9,652 nt of DNA, taken from NCBI GenBank assembly GCA_017882985.1, contig JADGOK010000007.1:1-9652 (forward strand), written 5' to 3'. Both the position numbers and the translations under genes were made by a program. Under the pieces are notes generated by a model. That model worked only from the letters and a program-made list of their open reading frames with translations, had not been told where the DNA came from and made no database searches. Each line of letters opens with the position of its first letter. Within the stretch, counting starts at the first letter, position 1. Origin of the DNA: Acidimicrobiales bacterium (GTDB lineage Bacteria; Actinomycetota; Acidimicrobiia; Acidimicrobiales; RAAP-2). This document shows, piece by piece, positions 5,592-9,652 of this stretch.

Positions 5592-6881
5592 ATGAGCGAA
5601 TCGTATGAGCGCGTGCGCGTGCTGTGGCCCGATCACCTCGGACTCGCGAGGGGAAAGTACGTGCCGGCGAGTTTGGCCCAGAACGGCTCGCACCACTGCA
5701 CCGGTACGTGGGCTCTGGGCTACGACCGCGGAATGACCCCCGAGACGGTGGGCAGTTACTGGAGTGAAGGACTGCCGGATTTCGATGCAAAGTTCGACGT
5801 TGCGGACCTGCGCCCGAGCTGGGAGAAGAACACCAAGGTGGTCGTCGCCGACCTCACCCGTCACGGCGAACCGTTCAGTGTCTCGCCGCGCACGGCACTG
5901 CGAAAGGCCGTGGCCGACTGGCGACTCCTCGGCTATGAACCTCAGGTTGGAATGGAGTTCGAGGCGTACATCTTCACGCCCGACGGAGAAGGTGGCTGGA
6001 AGCCGCTCGAGACACCTGGCGCCTTCGTCTACGGCACGGGTCCCAGCGTCGACCCCTTCGGATTGGTCGACGCTATCTGGGAAGCGTGTCACGACGCACA
6101 GATTCCTCTCGAGTCAGTGAACTCCGAGTACGACTCGCCACAGTTCGAGTTCACGCTGCGCTACAGCGACGCTCTGCAGGCCGCCGACGACGGATTTCTG
6201 TTCAAGGTCCTGGCGCGCGAGGTGGCGCACCGTTTCGGTCTGGTGTTGAGCTTCATGGGAAAGCCGATCTCCGATCGCGGCGGATCGGGACTGCATATCA
6301 ACTTTTCATTCCTCGACGGCGACGGAGAGAACGCGATCAACGACGAAGCCAAGCCCGACGGACTCTCGGACCTGGCGCGTTTTTGCATTGGCGGCCTCCT
6401 GGCCCACCACCGCAGTATGTCCGGGCTCTGCGCGCCAACGGTCAACGCCTATAAGCGGCTGCGGCCAGCGTCGCTGTCGGGGTACTGGGCGAACTGGGGC
6501 TACGACCACCGCGGCGCGACGATTCGTGTCCCGGGCGAGCGTGGAGCGGCGGCGCGCCTCGAGCACCGACTCAGTGACGGTGCCGCAGTCGTGCACACCG
6601 CCATTGCCGCTGTCCTGCAAGCCTCGTTGCTGGGCTTCACCCAGAGTGTTGAACCTGGTCCCGCTGAGGGAGGCAACGGACTCGACACGATTGACGCGAC
6701 CGTGGGCGTGCCCTCCTCACTCAAAGAAGCATTGGACGAGCTCGAGGCCGACGTTGACCTCGTCAACGCGGTCGGCGCGGACCTGGTCGCCCAACACGTC
6801 GCGGTCAAGCGTACGGAGTGGGAGCGCTACCTCGCCGCGACGACCGACTGGGAGATTCGGGAATACCTGCCCTTCCTCTAA
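5592..6881 (+). CDS. Glutamine-synthetase-fold gamma-glutamyl-amine ligase
   Basis: A 429-residue GS-family ligase, expected to couple glutamate to an amine at the cost of ATP. ATG 5592 has AGGAGG 5 nt upstream. The N-terminal beta-grasp shows WPDHLGLARGKYVP (12-25). The catalytic barrel has metal ligands E122 and E124 (GMEFEAY), E179 (NSEYDSPQFEF), H235 (GSGLHINFSF), the NAYKRLRP block (285-292), the ATIRVP arginine R312 and RLEHRLSDGAA (322-332). Regulatory signatures of housekeeping GlnA, such as the adenylylation-site tyrosine motif, are absent, and the usual SPDPSxNPY end of the glutamate site is altered to LSDGAAVVH. This matches the PuuA/IpuC/GlnA4-type ligases rather than glutamine synthesis. 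The hydrolase at 8207 and the permease at 9048 support an amine pathway; the divergent aromatic operon suggests, but does not prove, an aromatic amine. Confidence 0.88.
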   Translation: MSESYERVRVLWPDHLGLARGKYVPASLAQNGSHHCTGTWALGYDRGMTPETVGSYWSEGLPDFDAKFDVADLRPSWEKNTKVVVADLTRHGEPFSVSPRTALRKAVADWRLLGYEPQVGMEFEAYIFTPDGEGGWKPLETPGAFVYGTGPSVDPFGLVDAIWEACHDAQIPLESVNSEYDSPQFEFTLRYSDALQAADDGFLFKVLAREVAHRFGLVLSFMGKPISDRGGSGLHINFSFLDGDGENAINDEAKPDGLSDLARFCIGGLLAHHRSMSGLCAPTVNAYKRLRPASLSGYWANWGYDHRGATIRVPGERGAAARLEHRLSDGAAVVHTAIAAVLQASLLGFTQSVEPGPAEGGNGLDTIDATVGVPSSLKEALDELEADVDLVNAVGADLVAQHVAVKRTEWERYLAATTDWEIREYLPFL

Positions 6882-8122
6882 CGCCAGGTCACCTTCACCG
6901 GCAGCACCTTGATGCCGCAGATGAAATTCGAACGGAGGCGCTCGGGCGGGCCGTTCAGCTCGACCGTTGACCAGCGAGCCACGATCTCTTCGAAGATGAC
7001 ACGCATCTCCAAGCGTGCGAGGTGAGCACCGAGACAGAGGTGCGGACTGTGCAGGCCAAAGGCCACGTGGTCGTTCGGCGCGCGGTCAGCACGAAACTCG
7101 TCAGGGCTCTCGAAGTGACTCTCGTCGAAATTGGCCGAAGTGAACCAGAGCACCACCTTGTCGCCAGCCCTTAACTCCCGGCCCCCCAACTCGGTGTCTT
7201 GAGTGACGGTGCGGCGAAAATGCATCGTCACCGACGACCAACGCAACATCTCTTCGACCAGGGACTTTCGCTCTTCAATCGTCATGCTCGGGATCCGTTC
7301 GTAGATCTCGGGGCGTTCGATGAGCGCCAGCAGCCCAGCGGTCATCGAGTACCGGGTGGTGTCATTGCCGGCGGCGACCATGAGCGTGAAGAAGTTCTTG
7401 AGCGCCAAGTCATCGAGCGTGTCGCCGTCGGCGGTCGGTTCGAGCAGCGCTGACAGCACGTCGTGGGTCGGCACGAGACGTCGCTCAGCGAGGGCCTGGG
7501 AAGCGTATTCGAAGATCTCGAGAGCCACCGGGCTTCGAAAGGGCAAGAGACGGTAGTCCGACGTGTCGACCTGGTCAACAACGTAGTCGGTGAAGTCCGA
7601 GTCGGTGTTGCCAATCAACGCGTCGCCGCGCTGGACGAGCCATTCGAGGTCGTCGTCGGGTAGGCCCAAGAGTCGTCCGAGCATGCGCATTGGCAACTCA
7701 CGTGCGACGCTGCGCACGAAGTCGAACTCGTCGCGTCCCTTCAGTGAGTCGAGAATTTGCACCGCGATTTCCCGCACGGCGTCCTCGTAGGCATTGACGG
7801 ATTTGGGCGCGAAGGGTCGACTCACCAGTCGGCGAAGCCTAGTGTGCTCGGGCGCGTCCATCTCCATCAAGGTGCGGCGCGCTTCGGTCTCCTCGGCGTC
7901 CATATCCTCGAGACGGATGCCGAGACGACTCGAGAAGATCTCGGTGGTGCGACTCGCCATCAGCACGTCGGCGTGTCGAGTGACGCTCCAGAAGCCCCGA
8001 CCTCCGTCGGTCTCCTCGGTCCAATGGACCGGGTCGTTGGCGCGCAGATAGGCGAACGATTCGTGGGGTACGCCGCTCACGTAGGTGTCGTGCGATGTGA
8101 TGTCTTGCAGTGGCGAAGCCAT
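6878..8122 (-). CDS. Cytochrome P450 (bacterial, CYP125/CYP142-like pattern)
   Basis: A 414-residue soluble P450, the usual length for bacterial class I enzymes. The I-helix oxygen-activation motif is AGNDTT (251-256), ExxR is E291-M-L-R294, and the haem thiolate is C363 in HLCLGAHLARLE. The C-helix DAPEHTRLRRLVSRPF, the VLWFTSANFDE strand and the RSNFICGIKVLPV end recall the CYP124/125/142 and linalool-hydroxylase groups. The haem loop reads FGLHSPHLC, so the conserved glycine of FGxxGxHxC is serine. ATG 8122 is chosen for AAGGA 4 nt upstream; the frame is open to 8308 but that part crosses the divergent promoter region and the next gene. Its stop codon overlaps the ligase stop by 4 nt, tail to tail. 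No ferredoxin or reductase gene is adjacent. The substrate is unknown. Confidence 0.93.
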   Translation of the reverse strand: MASPLQDITSHDTYVSGVPHESFAYLRANDPVHWTEETDGGRGFWSVTRHADVLMASRTTEIFSSRLGIRLEDMDAEETEARRTLMEMDAPEHTRLRRLVSRPFAPKSVNAYEDAVREIAVQILDSLKGRDEFDFVRSVARELPMRMLGRLLGLPDDDLEWLVQRGDALIGNTDSDFTDYVVDQVDTSDYRLLPFRSPVALEIFEYASQALAERRLVPTHDVLSALLEPTADGDTLDDLALKNFFTLMVAAGNDTTRYSMTAGLLALIERPEIYERIPSMTIEERKSLVEEMLRWSSVTMHFRRTVTQDTELGGRELRAGDKVVLWFTSANFDESHFESPDEFRADRAPNDHVAFGLHSPHLCLGAHLARLEMRVIFEEIVARWSTVELNGPPERLRSNFICGIKVLPVKVTWR

Positions 8123-8184
8123 AGGATCCTTGCCCGGTGCGGAAGTTCGTAGCCAAACGACTTTGCCATTACAGCACAGCGACG

Positions 8185-8206
8185 CGTCAAGCCGTACAAT
8201 TTGACG
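8185..8206. promoter_or_regulatory. Inverted repeat CGTCAA-N10-TTGACG enclosing a -10 box
   Basis: Perfect 6-bp arms at 8185-8190 and 8201-8206 flank 10 bp containing TACAAT (8195-8200), a strong TAnnnT -10 box for the + strand. A start 7 nt downstream falls on the A of ATG 8207. No -35 box is seen at 16-18 bp upstream. The repeat occupies the shared region between the P450 and hydrolase genes and could bind a regulator covering the promoter; it differs from the palindrome at 5505. Confidence 0.5.
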
Positions 8207-8932
8207 ATGGGTAAACCACTGATCGGACTCACGGGCCGTCGCTGGCCGGCGTCGTTCCTTGGGTCGAACGTGCCACCCGCGATGAGCGAACTGACCTTTG
8301 ACCTGCACTTTTCGGATTATCCGAAATCAGTCGCGGCGGCCGGTGGTTTGCCGGTCGAACTGACGCGCGACGGCGACGTCGGTGGCATCGTGAACCGCCT
8401 TGACGGACTCGTCCTCAGTGGGGGAGCGGACCTCGATCCCGCACACTACGGTGCTGAACCGCATTCGCAGCTGGGTCAACTTGAGCGTGATCGTGACGAG
8501 TGGGAGATGGAACTTCTCGGCGCGGCCCGCGAGCTTTCAGTGCCGATTCTTGCCATTTGTCGGGGCTTTCAACTGGTGAACGTGGCCTTTGGTGGCACGC
8601 TCAACCAGCACGTCGAGATCGACGAGGGCGTTGGTCACCCGCAGTGGGACGTCGATGGACGCAAGCCGACCCACGAGGTGCAGGTCGTTCCCAACACGCT
8701 CACCGCGTCACTGTTGCCGGCGTCGTGGCCCGTCAACTCTCTGCACCATCAGACGGTGGCGCGGGTGGGGGAGGGGTTGATCATCTCGGCGAGCGCGTCC
8801 GATGGTGTCGTCGAAGGTTTTGAAACGCCCGACGGTCGGCTGCTCGCCGTGCAGTGGCATCCCGAACTCTTGGAGAAGCCCGACCCGACGTTCCAATGGT
8901 TGGTGCGCGAGGCGGGTCGCCGCGTCGCCTAG
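8207..8932 (+). CDS. Class I glutamine amidotransferase-fold gamma-glutamyl hydrolase (peptidase C26, PuuD-like)
   Basis: A 241-residue hydrolase of the C26 group, which cleaves gamma-glutamyl amides such as gamma-glutamyl-GABA and returns free glutamate. The catalytic triad is complete: C118 in AICRGFQLVN, and H218 and E220 in QWHPE. Other family marks are GLVLSGGADLDPAHYG (68-82), ERDRDEWE (93-100), GGTLNQH (129-135) and VNSLHHQTV (176-184). ATG 8207 is chosen; the TTG two codons earlier lies in the inverted repeat. There is no Shine-Dalgarno box, but TACAAT ends 6 nt before the ATG, so the transcript is probably leaderless. With the ligase at 5592 it forms the attach-and-remove pair of a gamma-glutamylation pathway, although the P450 gene lies between them on the other strand. 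Confidence 0.92.
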   Translation: MGKPLIGLTGRRWPASFLGSNVPPAMSELTFDLHFSDYPKSVAAAGGLPVELTRDGDVGGIVNRLDGLVLSGGADLDPAHYGAEPHSQLGQLERDRDEWEMELLGAARELSVPILAICRGFQLVNVAFGGTLNQHVEIDEGVGHPQWDVDGRKPTHEVQVVPNTLTASLLPASWPVNSLHHQTVARVGEGLIISASASDGVVEGFETPDGRLLAVQWHPELLEKPDPTFQWLVREAGRRVA

Positions 8933-8965
8933 GAAGCGAATTCTCAGTTCCTCGGCGAAGAGTGC

Positions 8966-8994
8966 TTGACGTCGGTCGTTCGAACCCGTACGGT
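8966..8994 (+). promoter_or_regulatory. Sigma-70-type promoter for the permease gene
   Basis: TTGACG (8966-8971), a 17-bp spacer and TACGGT (8989-8994) fit housekeeping actinobacterial promoters. Transcription would begin near 9001, giving a leader of about 47 nt before ATG 9048. This implies the permease is transcribed separately from the hydrolase gene, although readthrough across the 115-bp gap is possible because no terminator hairpin is evident. Confidence 0.55.
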
Positions 8995-9047
8995 TACGCG
9001 ACGGCCAAGAGGGTCGCGTTACACGTCAGCACTTTCCGGGGGGAATC

Positions 9048-9652
9048 ATGGCAGGGGACAAAGTGAAAAAGACCACGCTGGGTGGCAAGAAGAAACTGAC
9101 GCTCATCGACACGATCGCCCAGTCCGTTGGTCTAATGGGTCCGGTCTTTTCCATTGCCTTTCTCGTGCCACTTGTCGTGGGTATCATCTCCGCTACGGGC
9201 AACGGTGCTGGTGGCGCTGCACCACTCGCCGTGCTGATCGCGGCGATTGGCGTTATCGGACTCGGCTGGATCGTCGCTGAGTACACACGAAAGATCCAGG
9301 CGGCCGGCTCTCTGTACGACTACGTGACCGACGGACTCGGTGGGCGAGTGGGCACCGCCGCGGGGTGGCTCTACTACGCGGGGATCCTGGCGTTGGGTGC
9401 GGGCATTCTGCCGATGATCGGTGGCACCATCCACGACACGATCCAGAGTGAGTTCAGTCGTGCGCCCTTCCCCCAGATCGTCTGGGACATCCTGCTCTTC
9501 GCACTGGTCGCGGTCGTGATGTTCCTCGGTGTCGCGCTTTCGACGCGCATGCAACTCGCGCTGGCGATGATTTCGATCACGGTCGTACTGATCTTCTCGA
9601 TCTTCGTCATCGTGAAGAGCGGTGGGATCCACCACGTGGCGACGGGCTTCTC
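9048..9652 (+). CDS. APC-superfamily amino acid/amine permease, N-terminal part
   Basis: The first 201 codons of a membrane transporter, still open at the right edge. ATG 9048 follows a G-rich GGGGGGAA stretch (9038-9045). A basic cytoplasmic start (KVKKTTLGGKKK) leads to TM1 with SVGLMGPVFSIAF, an APC-type unwound helix region that binds the substrate backbone. Further hydrophobic segments follow: APLAVLIAAIGVIGLGWIV, the loop IQAAGSLYDYV (typical of the family), GWLYYAGILALGAGILPMIGG, WDILLFALVAVVMFLGVAL and LALAMISITVVLIFSIFVIV. At least five helices of an expected twelve or more are inside the window. In polyamine and alkylamine clusters such a permease (PuuP-like) imports the substrate of the gamma-glutamyl ligase, which fits the two enzymes upstream. 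The substrate cannot be read from sequence. Confidence 0.9.
   Translation, partial: MAGDKVKKTTLGGKKKLTLIDTIAQSVGLMGPVFSIAFLVPLVVGIISATGNGAGGAAPLAVLIAAIGVIGLGWIVAEYTRKIQAAGSLYDYVTDGLGGRVGTAAGWLYYAGILALGAGILPMIGGTIHDTIQSEFSRAPFPQIVWDILLFALVAVVMFLGVALSTRMQLALAMISITVVLIFSIFVIVKSGGIHHVATGF

Noticed and set aside
8123..8308. N-terminal extension of the P450 frame
   Set aside because: Crosses the divergent promoter region and the 5' end of the hydrolase gene; ATG 8122 has a ribosome binding site and gives the normal P450 length.
9132..9635. Open reading frame of 167 codons on the - strand
   Set aside because: Antisense to the permease; extremely rich in Asp, Arg and His, as expected for the complement of a hydrophobic membrane gene.

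Overview
The window looks like bacterial chromosome of high GC content (roughly 60% by eye), most likely from an actinobacterium. The clues are GTG starts, TAnnnT-type -10 boxes, one gene that appears to be leaderless, and actinobacterial-looking P450 and permease sequences. The exact lineage cannot be fixed from the sequence; an Acidimicrobiia-like origin is only a guess. I saw no mobile element, CRISPR array, tRNA or rRNA.

Left edge (1-890, + strand): the 3' end of glycine dehydrogenase subunit 2 (gcvPB), then a small two-helix membrane protein with a PH-like C-terminal part. Both look unrelated to what follows.

Centre (923-5492, - strand): a tight five-gene operon, transcribed hpaG-hpaE-hpaD-adc-marR. 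Neighbouring genes overlap by 4 to 8 nt or are 2 nt apart. It encodes a FAH-fold isomerase/decarboxylase, a semialdehyde dehydrogenase and a class III extradiol dioxygenase of the homoprotocatechuate (3,4-dihydroxyphenylacetate) meta-cleavage route. An acetoacetate-decarboxylase-fold protein and a MarR regulator follow. The pathway isomerase (HpaF), hydratase (HpaH) and aldolase (HpaI) are not in the window. The extra Schiff-base enzyme could cover one missing step or remodel a side product.

Right half (5592-9652): divergent from this operon lies a non-canonical glutamine-synthetase-fold ligase. A cytochrome P450 on the opposite strand follows, ending in the ligase's stop codon. Then come a class I amidotransferase-fold gamma-glutamyl hydrolase (PuuD-like) and an APC-family amino acid/amine permease cut by the window edge. 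Ligase, hydrolase and permease recall the gamma-glutamylated amine (Puu/Ipu-type) logic, but with a P450 where that pathway usually has an FAD oxidase and an aldehyde dehydrogenase.

The two halves share a 99-bp intergenic region with a near-perfect 22-bp palindrome, a good candidate operator for the operon's own MarR protein. The most interesting reading is one regulated locus for uptake, gamma-glutamyl protection, P450 oxidation and meta-cleavage of an aromatic amine or related compound. The substrate is an inference and is not shown by the sequence.
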